Source: Phormidesmis sp963789215 (GTDB lineage Bacteria > Cyanobacteriota > Cyanobacteriia > Phormidesmidales > Phormidesmidaceae). From it: a stretch of DNA of 64,000 nucleotides. The stretch lies in NCBI GenBank assembly GCA_963789215.1, contig CAWBJY010000011.1, positions 992,001-1,056,000 of the forward strand, given 5' to 3'. Both the position numbers and the translations under genes were made by a program. The notes under the pieces are model-generated. The model had not been told where the DNA came from. It saw nothing but the letters and a program-made list of their open reading frames with translations, and did not search any database. Of the stretch, positions 8,518 through 17,947 are shown one piece after another (position 1 is the stretch's first letter; every line of letters begins with the position of its first letter).

Positions 8518-10323
8518 ATGCGTAGCCTTTATTGCGGTCAACTTCGAGCTGAGCACATTGAAAAGACGGTCACGCTCTATGGTTGGGTGGATCGCCGACG
8601 CGACCATGGCGGGGTTGTATTTTTAGATTTGCGCGATCGCACCGGTACAGTTCAAATCGTCAGCGACCCCGAACGCACTCCAGACTCCTATGCGGTGGCG
8701 GAAGAAGCTCGCAACGAATATGTGGTCAAGGTCGTAGGCCGAGTGACGCAGCGACCGGAAGAGTCGCTGAACGATAAGCTGCCGACCGGGCAAGTAGAAG
8801 TCTATGCCGATGAGCTGACGATTTTGAATGCGGTGCGCAAACAGATGCCGTTTCAGGTTTCGACAGCGGAAGAAGAAAACGTGCGCGAAGATTTGCGGCT
8901 GAAGTATCGCTACTTGGATTTGCGGCGCGATCGCATGGCCAAAAACATGCGTCTGCGTCACGAAATCATCAAGTCTATTCGCCGCTTCCTCGAAGACACC
9001 GAAGCGTTTATCGAAATCGAAACGCCGATTCTCACCCGCTCTACACCAGAAGGCGCTAGAGACTTCATTTTGCCTTCTCGGGTTAACGAAGGCGAGTGGT
9101 TTGCGCTGCCTCAGTCGCCTCAGCTATTCAAGCAGATATTGATGGTGGCAGGAATGGATCGCTACTATCAGATCGCTCGCTGCTTTCGCGACGAAGATTT
9201 GCGGGCGGACCGCCAGCCCGAGTTCACTCAGCTCGATATGGAAATGAGCTTTATGGATGAAGAGGAAATCCTGGCGCTAAACGAGCGGCTGCTGGTGCAT
9301 ATATTCAAAACGGTTAAAGGAATCGATATTCCTACGCCATTGCCTCGGTTGACCTACGCGGATGCGATGGCCCGCTACGGCAGCGATAAGCCGGATACTC
9401 GCTATGAGCTGGAGCTAGTGGATGTTTCCGATATCGTAAAAGACTCCGGCTTCAAAGTGTTTTCGGGCGCGGTAAAAGGCGGCGGTCAGGTAAAGGTGCT
9501 GCCGATTCCAGGAGGAAATGATGCGATCTCTAATGTGCGTATTAAGCCTAAAGGCGACTTGTTTAAGGTGGCTACCGATGCTGGAGCGCGCGGTGTGGCC
9601 TATGTGCGCGTTCGTGAGAACGGCGAGATTGACACCATCGGCGCGATTAAAGACAACTTGAGCGATGCGCAAAAGCAGGAGCTGTTGGCCCGCACGGGCG
9701 CAAAGCCGGGTCATCTGTTGTTGTTTGGGGCGGGTGATGTTGGCACCGTGAATGCGACTTTGGATAAGCTGCGGCAGGCGATCGCCCAAGAGCTAAATCT
9801 GATTGACGAAAGTAAAACCAATCTGCTTTGGGTGACTGACTTTCCCATGTTTGAGTGGAACGCCGGTGAAAACCGCTATGAGGCGCTGCATCATCCATTT
9901 ACCGCGCCGCATCCAGACGATGTTGCCGACCTTACAACGGCTCGAGCGGTGGCTTACGACATCGTGTACAACGGCTATGAGATTGGCGGCGGCAGCTTGC
10001 GGATCTATCAGCCCGACGTGCAGGCTAAGGTATTCGAGACAATTGGCCTGTCTGAGGAAGAAGCAAACGATAAGTTTGGGTTCTTGCTAGAGGCGTTTGA
10101 GTATGGCACGCCGCCCCACGGGGGGATTGCCTATGGTTTGGATCGGCTGGTAATGCTGCTGGCTGGCGAGAATTCTATTCGTGAGGCGATCGCCTTTCCC
10201 AAAACGCAGCAGGCTCGCGATTTGCTCACTAGTGCGCCCTCTAGCGTAGACGAGCGTCAGCTAGCAGAGCTAAGCGTAAAATCTACCTTTAAGCCCAAAG
10301 AGAAAGATTCCAAAGACTCCTGA
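8518..10323 (+). CDS. aspS: Aspartyl-tRNA synthetase
   Basis: AspS charges tRNA-Asp (in many cyanobacteria a non-discriminating enzyme also charging tRNA-Asn, to be amidated by GatCAB). The 601 residues contain the N-terminal OB anticodon domain (VTLYGWVDRRRDHGGVVFLDLRD), class II motif 2 (FRDEDLRADRQPEFTQLD), the bacterial GAD insertion in the middle, and motif 3 (GIAYGLDRLVML) near the C-terminus. The length is that of bacterial AspRS. gatC of the amidotransferase is also in this window at 17948. A hairpin terminator follows. Confidence 0.97.
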   Translation: MRSLYCGQLRAEHIEKTVTLYGWVDRRRDHGGVVFLDLRDRTGTVQIVSDPERTPDSYAVAEEARNEYVVKVVGRVTQRPEESLNDKLPTGQVEVYADELTILNAVRKQMPFQVSTAEEENVREDLRLKYRYLDLRRDRMAKNMRLRHEIIKSIRRFLEDTEAFIEIETPILTRSTPEGARDFILPSRVNEGEWFALPQSPQLFKQILMVAGMDRYYQIARCFRDEDLRADRQPEFTQLDMEMSFMDEEEILALNERLLVHIFKTVKGIDIPTPLPRLTYADAMARYGSDKPDTRYELELVDVSDIVKDSGFKVFSGAVKGGGQVKVLPIPGGNDAISNVRIKPKGDLFKVATDAGARGVAYVRVRENGEIDTIGAIKDNLSDAQKQELLARTGAKPGHLLLFGAGDVGTVNATLDKLRQAIAQELNLIDESKTNLLWVTDFPMFEWNAGENRYEALHHPFTAPHPDDVADLTTARAVAYDIVYNGYEIGGGSLRIYQPDVQAKVFETIGLSEEEANDKFGFLLEAFEYGTPPHGGIAYGLDRLVMLLAGENSIREAIAFPKTQQARDLLTSAPSSVDERQLAELSVKSTFKPKEKDSKDS

Positions 10324-10333
10324 GTAACGCCTA

Positions 10334-10358
10334 GGCTACGATAAGTCCGTAGCCTTTT
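10334..10358 (+). terminator. Terminator after aspS
   Basis: GGCTACG (10334-10340) and CGTAGCC (10348-10354) form a 7-bp stem with a 7-nt loop, followed by TTTT. It sits 10 bases past the aspS stop. Confidence 0.7.
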
Positions 10359-10373
10359 GTTGCTTCTTTTTTC

Positions 10374-10688
10374 ATGTACATTGCGCTAATTCTTGCGGTT
10401 GGTTTAGCTCCGGCTGTTTTTTCTGTTTTAGTCGGGTTTTACGTTCGCAGGCGGATGCAGGAGAGCGTTCACGTTGAGACTAACCGCGTAGCTTCTGACC
10501 GATTCAGTCGATTTCGCACTCGCTATAGCCCGGAGGCTCATTTTGTTGAAGGTATGGGGTTTGTAGTGGGCGATATTACCTGTCAGCTCAATGCGCTCTC
10601 TCCTTACGTGCGCTGTGCGGCTAATCCCTTTGGCCCCTGTGAAGACTGCCAGGAATACGAGAGTAAGGAATTTGAGCCGATTGTCTAG
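10374..10688 (+). CDS. DUF6464-like small membrane-anchored protein
   Basis: A 104-residue protein. Residues 2-24 are hydrophobic and probably anchor it in the membrane. The soluble part has GMGFVVGDITCQLNALSPYVRCA and the cysteine-rich NPFGPCEDCQEYE, a pattern of four Cys that recalls the cyanobacterial DUF6464 family of unknown function. The paired cysteines could bind metal or form disulfides. The family name is recalled, not searched. It lies 50 bases after aspS but beyond a terminator. Confidence 0.6.
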   Translation: MYIALILAVGLAPAVFSVLVGFYVRRRMQESVHVETNRVASDRFSRFRTRYSPEAHFVEGMGFVVGDITCQLNALSPYVRCAANPFGPCEDCQEYESKEFEPIV

Positions 10689-10811
10689 TCTTTGCTCACA
10701 GCGCTTTTCAAAGGTCTTCTTAAGGTGCTTTTAATTCTTAGTTTTTTATTCAATGACCTATCCCTACCCATTCTTAGTTGAAGCACTAAGGTTTTTCCAG
10801 GAACGACTAAA

Positions 10812-12041
10812 CTAAGCTTTCTCCACGATTTCTTTAATTCTTTCCACTAACCTATCTACCTCAGTCTCTAAAGAAAGATAGTGAACGCAGGCTCGGATGC
10901 ATTTGGGCGACTCTAGCGTTCGCAGATAGATTTTTTCAGTTTCTAACTGCTTAACTATTTCAACTTGTAGATCGGCTCTTGGCTGATTGTTTGAGTCTAT
11001 GAGCTGGAAAGATACTAGCCCTGAGGGTGGCGGTGCCGTTTCGAGCAGGCATTTTACGCTGGGTAGCGATCGCAATCCTTCCCACAGCCGCCTGCTCAAC
11101 GCGCAAATTCGCTCATACCGCTCAGCGCTATTTCCCCACTCTGCTTGCAGTTCCATCGACTGCCGCAGCGCTCCCCACAGTCCATAGTCAGAGGTAGCCA
11201 CTTCAAACCGTCGTCCGTCCGGTGTCCACCCCGTTGGCTTGCCGTTTTCATCTACGCTGATACCGCGCCAGCCGATAAAAGTGGGTGCGGTTTCTTCAAG
11301 GACTTCTGGGCGAATATAGAGTCCGCCGGCTCCGGCTGGGCCACACCACCACTTATGTCCGGTAAAGGCATAAAAGTCTACGCCCGTCTCAGGCAGCTGC
11401 CAGTCTGGCTGATCTAGCGGCAGCGAGCCAACCGACTGCGCAGCATCTACGAGGACTCGGGTCTGGGGCGCATTGGCATGGCAAACATCAACAATTTCTT
11501 TGAGGGGTAGCAGCTGCCCGGTGTTCCACAGAATATGACTAATAATGACTAGCCGTGTATTTGGCCGTAATGCTTGCTGAATGACCGCGACTGGATCGGC
11601 TCCTTTTAGCAGCTCAGAAAGTGCGCAGGTGCTGACGACAAGATCGTATCGACGGGCAATTTCTTGGACTGCGGCTATGACACCAGGATGCTCGCAGTCG
11701 CCGATGAGAATATGGTCGCCGCTTTGCCAGGGCAGACCCCACAGCGGAATATTGCAGCCGACGGTAACGTTTTCGGTGAGAGTGATGGTTTCGGGGGCCG
11801 CGCCTAGCGCTTGCGCGATCGCGCTTCTGGTCTCGCGGCCTTCTGCTTGCAGCCACTGATTTACTGTGCCTGCAAAGGGGCCTTCTTGCTGAATTCTTTG
11901 CTGGGCGTGGGTGAGTGTTTGGAGGGCGCGATCGCTCATTGGCCCCTGACCGCCGTAGTTAAAGTACTGCTTGTTAGAAAGCGACGAGAACTGCTGGCGG
12001 TGTTCTGCGATATTGCGGTCTGAATGGCTGCGGTCTGGCAA
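10812..12041 (-). CDS. Aminotransferase class V, cysteine/cystine lyase-like
   Basis: A 409-residue PLP-dependent enzyme. The cofactor lysine is in YAFTGHKWWCGPAG (about residue 230), preceded by VDAAQSVGSLPLD with the aspartate that contacts the pyridine nitrogen. The overall sequence resembles the Synechocystis C-DES L-cysteine/cystine lyase group, which releases sulfide or persulfide that can feed Fe-S assembly, rather than SufS/IscS. The start is TTG at 12041 with AGGA 8 bases upstream, since no ATG occurs before the conserved core. It is divergent from the lipoprotein gene. Confidence 0.8.
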   Translation of the reverse strand: MPDRSHSDRNIAEHRQQFSSLSNKQYFNYGGQGPMSDRALQTLTHAQQRIQQEGPFAGTVNQWLQAEGRETRSAIAQALGAAPETITLTENVTVGCNIPLWGLPWQSGDHILIGDCEHPGVIAAVQEIARRYDLVVSTCALSELLKGADPVAVIQQALRPNTRLVIISHILWNTGQLLPLKEIVDVCHANAPQTRVLVDAAQSVGSLPLDQPDWQLPETGVDFYAFTGHKWWCGPAGAGGLYIRPEVLEETAPTFIGWRGISVDENGKPTGWTPDGRRFEVATSDYGLWGALRQSMELQAEWGNSAERYERICALSRRLWEGLRSLPSVKCLLETAPPPSGLVSFQLIDSNNQPRADLQVEIVKQLETEKIYLRTLESPKCIRACVHYLSLETEVDRLVERIKEIVEKA

Positions 12042-12101
12042 AGTAAACGTCCTGTTAGAAACAAACTATGATAGACGGGCAATACTCCCCGGCAACAGCA
12101 G

Positions 12102-12683
12102 ATGGTGCAAGGAAATCGGCCCAAAATCCTAAAAACTAAAAAAAGTACGCCTAAAAAAATAGGATTTTTACTCGGTAGCGTCCTGCTGTTTGGACTCGCT
12201 AGCTGTAGCAATACGGTTTCTCAGTGTGGCCAGTTTGCCAACGTTATCAATCAGTCTCAAGATATCAAAAGAGACTTCGAAAGCGAAATTGAAAGCGCTA
12301 AGATCAAAGCCTCTGGCGCCAAAGATCTAGCAGAGCTAAAGACCTCTGCTCAAGAATATACCGCCGCTGTCGAGACGGTAACTAGCCAAATAGACGGCAT
12401 GGCTCAAGATTTGTCTGGCCTGAATATTGCTGACGAACAGCTCGATGAATACCGGGATAGTCACGTCGTTATCATCTCTCAGTATAAAGAAGCGCTCTTA
12501 TCCGCTAGCGAGGCTATGCAGCTCGTTGTCGATGCCAAAAACGAAAATGAATTTAGAGGCATCTTTGATGATTTTCAGTCTCAGGCTAACAGCGCCTTTT
12601 CTGATATTCAATCGCTCAATGCCCAAGAGTCAGATTTGATTGAGCAGGTCAATGCTTATTGCAGCCAAGAAGCGGCCTCTTAG
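12102..12683 (+). CDS. Putative lipoprotein with helical domain
   Basis: A 193-residue protein not recognised. A basic N-terminus is followed by a hydrophobic segment and the lipobox LASC, with the likely lipidated cysteine near residue 35. The mature part is strongly helical, with heptad-like spacing, acidic and Ala/Ser-rich, plus two further cysteines. It is probably a membrane-attached periplasmic protein. The start ATG at 12102 gives a signal peptide of normal form. The stop codon lies inside a 17-bp tandem duplication. No function is claimed. Confidence 0.75.
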   Translation: MVQGNRPKILKTKKSTPKKIGFLLGSVLLFGLASCSNTVSQCGQFANVINQSQDIKRDFESEIESAKIKASGAKDLAELKTSAQEYTAAVETVTSQIDGMAQDLSGLNIADEQLDEYRDSHVVIISQYKEALLSASEAMQLVVDAKNENEFRGIFDDFQSQANSAFSDIQSLNAQESDLIEQVNAYCSQEAAS

Positions 12684-12709
12684 CATCTATATCCTCTTAG
12701 CATCTATAT
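12676..12709. repeat. Exact 17-bp tandem duplication across a stop codon
   Basis: CCTCTTAGCATCTATAT occurs at 12676-12692 and again at 12693-12709 without mismatch. The stop codon TAG of the lipoprotein gene is inside the first copy. Confidence 0.95.
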
Positions 12710-12783
12710 ATTTACTCGGTCACACCACAGGATAAAATCATCAGTGCCTCGGCTCGCTTGCTTTTTCATCTTTGGGTAGCCCT

Positions 12784-14127
12784 ATGACTTTTTTACAGCT
12801 CATCGATCAGGCTCCTCACAAAACGCTAGAAATTGATGGCCGCAAAAGTGGAGCGTTTACAGGCAGCATCACCGTTCCAGGTGATAAATCGATCTCGCAT
12901 AGAGCGCTGATGCTGGGCGCGATCGCGAAGGGCACAACCCGCATTAAAGGACTGTTGCTAGGTGAAGATCCCCGCAGTACCGCTGCTTGCTTTAGCGCAA
13001 TGGGGGCTAAAATATCGGCGCTAGACGATGAATGGGTGACCGTAGAAGGTACTGGCGGCAGCTTGCAAGAACCCGATAACGTCCTAGATGCTGGAAACTC
13101 GGGAACGACGCTGCGACTGATGCTGGGACTGCTAGCGGCTCAGCCTGGCAAGTTTTTTGCGGTGACCGGCGATGATTCGCTGCGATCGCGACCGATGAAG
13201 CGGGTGATTGCCCCCCTTTCTCACATGGGCGCGGCCATTTCTGGTAAGGCCGACAATACGCTGGCTCCGCTCGGCGTTCAAGGTAAGCAGCTCAGCCCTT
13301 TTCACTATCACTCTCCTATTGCCTCCGCGCAGGTAAAGTCCTGTCTTTTACTGGCGGGTCTTACTATCAATGGCGAGACTACCGTGAGCGAACCGAGTCT
13401 GTCGCGCGATCACAGTGAGCGGATGCTCAAAGCTTTTGGCGCAAACCTCTCTATCGACTCGGCTACTAATAGCGTTACGCTGCATGGCCCAGCTCAGCTT
13501 CAGGGGCAAACGGTGATTGTCCCTGGCGATATCAGCTCGGCGGCGTTTTGGTTGGTCGCAGCGGCAATTACCCCTGGGTCTAATTTACTGATTGAGAACG
13601 TAGGCATTAACCCAACGCGCACCGGGGTGCTGGACGCGCTAGCTGCGATGAATGCCGATATTACGTTAGAAAATCAGCGCGACGTAACGGGCGAACCCGT
13701 TGCTGACTTGCGGGTGCGGCATAGCCAGCTTCGAGGCTGTACGATTGACGGCGAGCTGATTCCTCGTTTGATTGACGAAGTGCCGATTTTGGCAGTGGCC
13801 GCGCTGTTTGCAGAAGGAACCACGCTGATTACCGATGCGGCTGAGCTCAGGGTAAAAGAGAGCGATCGCCTGGCAGTAACGGCGAGTGAACTCGCTAAAA
13901 TGGGCGGACACATTACCGAGCATCCGGAGGGCCTAGAGATTATTGGTATGGGTGCGGATGCGGTACTTACCGGGGCAACGCTCGATAGCTACACCGACCA
14001 CCGAATTGCTATGAGTTTGGCGATCGCGGCCACCCGCTCCAACAGCATCACAAAAATAGAAAGAGCAGAAGCCGCTGCCGTGTCGTATCCTAGCTTTTTC
14101 GAAACGCTCTCTATGGCTAGCGGCTAG
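12784..14127 (+). CDS. aroA: 3-phosphoshikimate 1-carboxyvinyltransferase (EPSP synthase)
   Basis: AroA joins phosphoenolpyruvate to shikimate 3-phosphate in the shikimate pathway to aromatic amino acids and quinones. Typical motifs are PGDKSISHRA near residue 32, LDAGNSGTTLRLMLG near 100, and the pair SRDHSERML and DAAELRVKESDRLA later in the protein. The 447-residue length is normal. The ATG at 12784 was chosen over the TTG 12 bases upstream because it gives a standard start. It is not in an obvious operon. Confidence 0.96.
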   Translation: MTFLQLIDQAPHKTLEIDGRKSGAFTGSITVPGDKSISHRALMLGAIAKGTTRIKGLLLGEDPRSTAACFSAMGAKISALDDEWVTVEGTGGSLQEPDNVLDAGNSGTTLRLMLGLLAAQPGKFFAVTGDDSLRSRPMKRVIAPLSHMGAAISGKADNTLAPLGVQGKQLSPFHYHSPIASAQVKSCLLLAGLTINGETTVSEPSLSRDHSERMLKAFGANLSIDSATNSVTLHGPAQLQGQTVIVPGDISSAAFWLVAAAITPGSNLLIENVGINPTRTGVLDALAAMNADITLENQRDVTGEPVADLRVRHSQLRGCTIDGELIPRLIDEVPILAVAALFAEGTTLITDAAELRVKESDRLAVTASELAKMGGHITEHPEGLEIIGMGADAVLTGATLDSYTDHRIAMSLAIAATRSNSITKIERAEAAAVSYPSFFETLSMASG

Positions 14128-14205
14128 GTAATTTTTCCAGTGCTGATCGGCTACTGGCCAGTTGCTGAGTTGGATGCATCAGCGAACGACTCGTCAACAA
14201 ATACA

Positions 14206-14361
14206 TTAGATACATTGAGCAGATGCTAGCGCTAGGCTTCTGCGTAATAACCACCGCTTTGACGGATTCTGGCTGTACCCTTGCGTTCCTATTGTTCTAG
14301 CCGGGAATTCTACAGTCAGAAAGCGTTCACCTGCTTCTGCATCTACTTCTTGCTTGAGCAT
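14206..14361 (-). CDS. Possible small protein gene (51 residues)
   Basis: The 478-base spacer between aroA and the EAL gene holds an open minus-strand frame from ATG 14361 (or GTG 14373) to TAA 14206. The predicted peptide starts MLKQEVDAEAGERF, has a balanced composition, and contains TIGTQGYSQNPSKRWLLRR, a pattern that looks more like real protein than random translation. It was not recognised. No strong ribosome-binding site is visible. It may be an unannotated small gene or a remnant; the rest of the spacer shows nothing clear. Confidence 0.35.
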   Translation of the reverse strand: MLKQEVDAEAGERFLTVEFPARTIGTQGYSQNPSKRWLLRRSLALASAQCI

Positions 14362-14605
14362 TTGATGATGCACGTAAGGACAGATCTATTTTCTGTCAAT
14401 GCTTTGACCTCAAGGGGCATCGGGGTCAGTTAAACTAATTTGAGTGTATTTGTTGATACATTTCTGGTGTGCCTTTCTACTCTTATTTACTCACCTTATT
14501 TTTGCCTCTTGACTGCAATCCTTGTACTGCTGGCATCTAGCTACTAGCTGTTACTAGCTACTGTCTAAAGTCATCGGCATTTTGAGCATAGGGCCACAAC
14601 CGTTC

Positions 14606-16342
14606 ATGCAGAAAGTTTTAGTTATTGAGAAACCGGGGCCAGAACGGACTGATTTAGTCAGCTATTTGGTATCAGAAGATTTCTTGGTAGAAACCGCAGA
14701 TGACGGTCTCTCTGGTGTGAGCGCAGGCCGCGAGCATCGCCCAGACGCTATTGTCTGTAGCTGGGAAGTGACAGGTCTTAACGGCCATCAGGTACTAGAG
14801 GCGGTTCGTCAAGATGGCGAGCTAAACCTGACGCCGTTTGTGATGATTACGGATGATGGCGATCGCGCTCACTGTCGTCTGGCAATGTCGATGGGGGCCG
14901 ATGACTGCCTAGTGCGGCCCTGTACCCATCTTGAAATTCGCGATACGCTGAGCGCGCGAATGCAACGGCAAATAGCGACTAGCGAGCTATACGTCACCAC
15001 CTTGCGCAACACCGCTGAGCAGATTAACCGGCTGGCCCATTACGATCGGCTGACTGATTTGCCTAATTATCATCTGCTGCACCAAAAGCTAACGCAGTTT
15101 ATTGCAGCTTCTCATGCTAGCCATCGCACGCTGGCTTTTATGTCGCTAAGTTTAGACAGACTGCGCACCGTTAATACGGTGATGGGCTATCCCTCCGGAG
15201 ACAATCTGCTCAGGTCTGCCGCACACCGGCTGAAGTCTTGTCTGCCATCTGAGGCGACGCTAGCCCGGCTAACGGCTAATCAGTTTGCGATTGTCTTGCC
15301 TAATCTGAAGCGACATCAGCAGGCAAACGAAACCGCTGAAGACTTAATGGACGCGCTAAAACGCCCTTTCTCTTTGCCTGGCGGTCAAGAAATATTTGTG
15401 ACGACTAGCATTGGCGTTGCCTTTTTGCTGCACCAGAGCGAAGACATTAAGACGCTGCTGCGGCAGGCTGATGCTGCTTTGGAATATGCCAAAAAGCAGA
15501 AGAGCAACTACTGTCAGTTTTATCGGTCGGATATGCCGGTGGTACAGAGCGATCAAATTCAAATGGAAACCTGGCTGCGCTACGGCCTAGAGCGCAGTGA
15601 GTTTGAGGTGTATTATCAGCCTCAGCTAAATTTGGCGAGCGGAAAAATAGAAGGCTGCGAGGCGCTGATTCGCTGGTGTCATCCTGAACGGGGCTATATC
15701 TCGCCGGTAAAGTTTGTGCCGCTTGCCGAAGAGACGGGCTTGATTGTGCCGATTGGTCAGTGGGTACTCGAAACGGCTTGCGCACAGGCGAAGCGCTGGC
15801 AAGGACAAAATCTGGGTATGCACTACATTTCGGTGAATATTTCCAGCGTGCAGTTCAACCAGCCTGATCTGATCGATTCGATCAAGAGTACGTTGGCTTC
15901 TAGCGGGCTAGCGCCTCAGCAGCTAGAGCTAGAGGTGACGGAAACTGCCCTGATGCAGGATGCCGAATCAGCGATCGCAATTCTTACAGAGCTAAAGGCG
16001 CTGGGTATTCGCATTGCTATCGACGATTTTGGGACAGGATACTCTTCGCTGAGCTACCTCAAGCAGCTACCGATTGACACGTTAAAGATAGATAATTGCT
16101 TCGTCCGCGGGGCTACTAAAGATCCTAAAAATCAGGCCATTTTACAATCTACAATCGAGCTGGCCCACAGATTAAATTTGAGCGTTGTTGCCGAGGGAAT
16201 TGAGACCCAGGAAGAGCTGCTGCTGCTGTCTCAATATCAGTGCGACGTTCTGCAGGGCTATTGGGTTGGCAAACCGATGAACCATAGAGGTATTGAAGAA
16301 AAGCTGGCGCCTCCTGCTAAATTACAGCCGTCGCTAGTTTAG
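14606..16342 (+). CDS. c-di-GMP phosphodiesterase with degenerate receiver and GGDEF domains
   Basis: A 578-residue protein starting at ATG 14606. Domain order: receiver-like (1-118), GGDEF-like (about 140-300), EAL (about 315-570). The receiver has lost its key residues: the acidic pair is EK (VIEKP), the phospho-acceptor position is Ser 52 (AIVCSWEV) and the lysine is Arg (VRPC). The GGDEF signature reads TANQF, so no cyclase activity is expected. The EAL domain keeps EALIRW, EVTETAL, DDFGTGYSSLSYLKQLPID and VAEGIET, so it should hydrolyse c-di-GMP. It is likely cytosolic and may be regulated by protein contacts or GTP binding rather than phosphorylation. Confidence 0.9.
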   Translation: MQKVLVIEKPGPERTDLVSYLVSEDFLVETADDGLSGVSAGREHRPDAIVCSWEVTGLNGHQVLEAVRQDGELNLTPFVMITDDGDRAHCRLAMSMGADDCLVRPCTHLEIRDTLSARMQRQIATSELYVTTLRNTAEQINRLAHYDRLTDLPNYHLLHQKLTQFIAASHASHRTLAFMSLSLDRLRTVNTVMGYPSGDNLLRSAAHRLKSCLPSEATLARLTANQFAIVLPNLKRHQQANETAEDLMDALKRPFSLPGGQEIFVTTSIGVAFLLHQSEDIKTLLRQADAALEYAKKQKSNYCQFYRSDMPVVQSDQIQMETWLRYGLERSEFEVYYQPQLNLASGKIEGCEALIRWCHPERGYISPVKFVPLAEETGLIVPIGQWVLETACAQAKRWQGQNLGMHYISVNISSVQFNQPDLIDSIKSTLASSGLAPQQLELEVTETALMQDAESAIAILTELKALGIRIAIDDFGTGYSSLSYLKQLPIDTLKIDNCFVRGATKDPKNQAILQSTIELAHRLNLSVVAEGIETQEELLLLSQYQCDVLQGYWVGKPMNHRGIEEKLAPPAKLQPSLV

Positions 16343-16660
16343 TTTGCGAATATCTGATGAAAATTGAGCCGCAGATCGTGAGGTTTCTGCTGTCAACTCG
16401 TAAGATTGCGGAAATCTTTTGAAAGTATTTTTGGTGAGCGATAACCTTTGCTTCAAGTGATGCGCGCTCCTTCTATCAAGGCGTTGAGCGCTTTTCTAAA
16501 CCTGTGAACAAGGCTTGTTTGGTGCAGGTGGTCGCGCACGTATGAGCGATAAATCCTAAGTTCCGTACAGATGTAGCCAAAAGCACCGTAATTTCCGCAA
16601 ATAGGGTGGGCATATTGAGCACACAGCGTTACGGCGGTTTCTGCGGAACCGATATTAAAC
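16343..16660. other. Spacer without recognised feature
   Basis: This 318-base stretch between the EAL gene and the 182-residue gene contains no convincing reading frame, hairpin terminator or known motif on either strand. Confidence 0.6.
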
Positions 16661-17209
16661 ATGGTGATTTCGATGAACAATTTTCTCAACAGCATGGAAG
16701 CTTATGCAGATATGAGCCCTGATCTGGAGATTCGCCAGCAGGTAAACGTGTGGATGCAGGCTCGCAATCGCCAGCCGTTGAGCGTGACTGAATGGTGCGA
16801 CGTTTTCTCGGGTGAGTCGATTGATATTGCTAAAGCGACCCAAGCGCCTAATACAGAGCGCGTAGCTAAGTCGGTCTTAGGCTTTGTTTATGAGTTCTTT
16901 GGTAATTACTCCGGGCTGGCCTTCAGTCAGGTGCGCCCCAATGACAGTCTCAACCGTGACCTGCACTTTCCGCTGGTTTGCTGGTTCGACTGGACGCTTA
17001 ACTTTTGCGATGACTTTCTGGCTCATTTTGATTTGGACTTGAGCGACTGCTTTGACGAAGCTGATTTTTTGACCATCGGTGAGATGGTCGCGTTTTTAGT
17101 TGCTCAGGTGGTTGCAATAACCGCTACGCCCGCTGCACCTCAGCCTGCATTGGCTCGCCCTTACTTGCAGTTGGCCCAGTCTGAACGAGCGATCGCGCTA
17201 GCCGCCTAG
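16661..17209 (+). CDS. Hypothetical protein, 182 residues
   Basis: Not recognised. The protein is acidic and soluble in its first 150 residues, rich in aromatic residues (FFGNYSG, LVCWFDWTLNFCDDFLAHFDLDLSD), and ends in an Ala/Pro-rich tail. No membrane segment or catalytic motif stands out. Translation may start at ATG 16661 or at ATG 16673 (MNNFLN). The following gene is ycf3, 107 bases downstream in the same direction, but no functional link can be claimed. Confidence 0.65.
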   Translation: MVISMNNFLNSMEAYADMSPDLEIRQQVNVWMQARNRQPLSVTEWCDVFSGESIDIAKATQAPNTERVAKSVLGFVYEFFGNYSGLAFSQVRPNDSLNRDLHFPLVCWFDWTLNFCDDFLAHFDLDLSDCFDEADFLTIGEMVAFLVAQVVAITATPAAPQPALARPYLQLAQSERAIALAA

Positions 17210-17316
17210 TTTTTTAGCCAGATTCTTTCGCTGAGCGCATGACAATCCTTTGCGAGAGTGCGATCGCTTCCCCTAGAATTTGATATCTTGATAGCAAGAG
17301 AAAATGCAGGATCTCA

Positions 17317-17835
17317 ATGCCAAGAACTCAAAAGAACGACAACTTTATCGATAAGTCTTTTACGGTCATGGCCGACATGATCTTGAAGATGCTACCCGCT
17401 AAGCAGCAGGCTAAAGAAGCCTTTGCTTATTACAGAGACGGCATGTCTGCCCAAGCGGACGGCGAATATGCCGAAGCTATGGACAACTATGAAGAAGCGC
17501 TGACGCTAGAAGAAGACCCCTACGATAAAAGCTACATTCTCTACAATATGGGGCTAATTCACGCCAGTAATGGCGAGCACGATAGGGCGCTAGGTCTTTA
17601 CAAAGAAGCGCTAGAGCTAAACCCTCGGCTGATTCAGGCGCTGAACAATACGGCTGTTATCTATCACTATCGAGGCGATCAGGCCGAAGCCAGCGGTGAT
17701 AAGAGTGCTGCAAATAACCTTTATGATGAGGCCGCTCGCTACTGGCTAGAAGCCGTGCGGATGGCTCCTAATAACTACATTGAGGCGCAAAACTGGCTGA
17801 AGATCACGGGTCGTCTGCGGCTCGACATGATTTGA
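17317..17835 (+). CDS. ycf3: Photosystem I assembly protein Ycf3
   Basis: Ycf3 is a thylakoid-associated chaperone for assembly of the photosystem I core subunits PsaA and PsaB. The 172-residue sequence has the family start MPRTQKNDNFIDKSFTVMAD and three TPR units (AFAYYRDG..., SYILYNMGLIHASNGEHDRAL, ALNNTAVIYHYRG), ending in AQNWLKITGR. Length and motifs match cyanobacterial and plastid homologues well. The start is fixed by the conserved N-terminus. A 14-bp tandem duplication lies shortly after the stop. Confidence 0.97.
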   Translation: MPRTQKNDNFIDKSFTVMADMILKMLPAKQQAKEAFAYYRDGMSAQADGEYAEAMDNYEEALTLEEDPYDKSYILYNMGLIHASNGEHDRALGLYKEALELNPRLIQALNNTAVIYHYRGDQAEASGDKSAANNLYDEAARYWLEAVRMAPNNYIEAQNWLKITGRLRLDMI

Positions 17836-17855
17836 TGATCTCTGCTGTACTATCC

Positions 17856-17882
17856 GTATGCTGATGTCTGTATGCTGATGTC
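17856..17882. repeat. 14-bp tandem duplication after ycf3
   Basis: GTATGCTGATGTC occurs at 17856-17868 and 17870-17882, giving a 14-bp period, 21 bases past the ycf3 stop. Confidence 0.8.
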
Positions 17883-17947
17883 CGCACTCAGCTTGTCTTC
17901 GGATACGCTGTCTGCTCAACTGTCCACGCTGTTTTCTCCCTATTGCC

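Noticed and set aside
11145..11859. Several plus-strand frames of 66-92 codons opposite the cysteine lyase gene
   Set aside because: They are antisense shadows of a clear PLP enzyme and have composition imposed by it.
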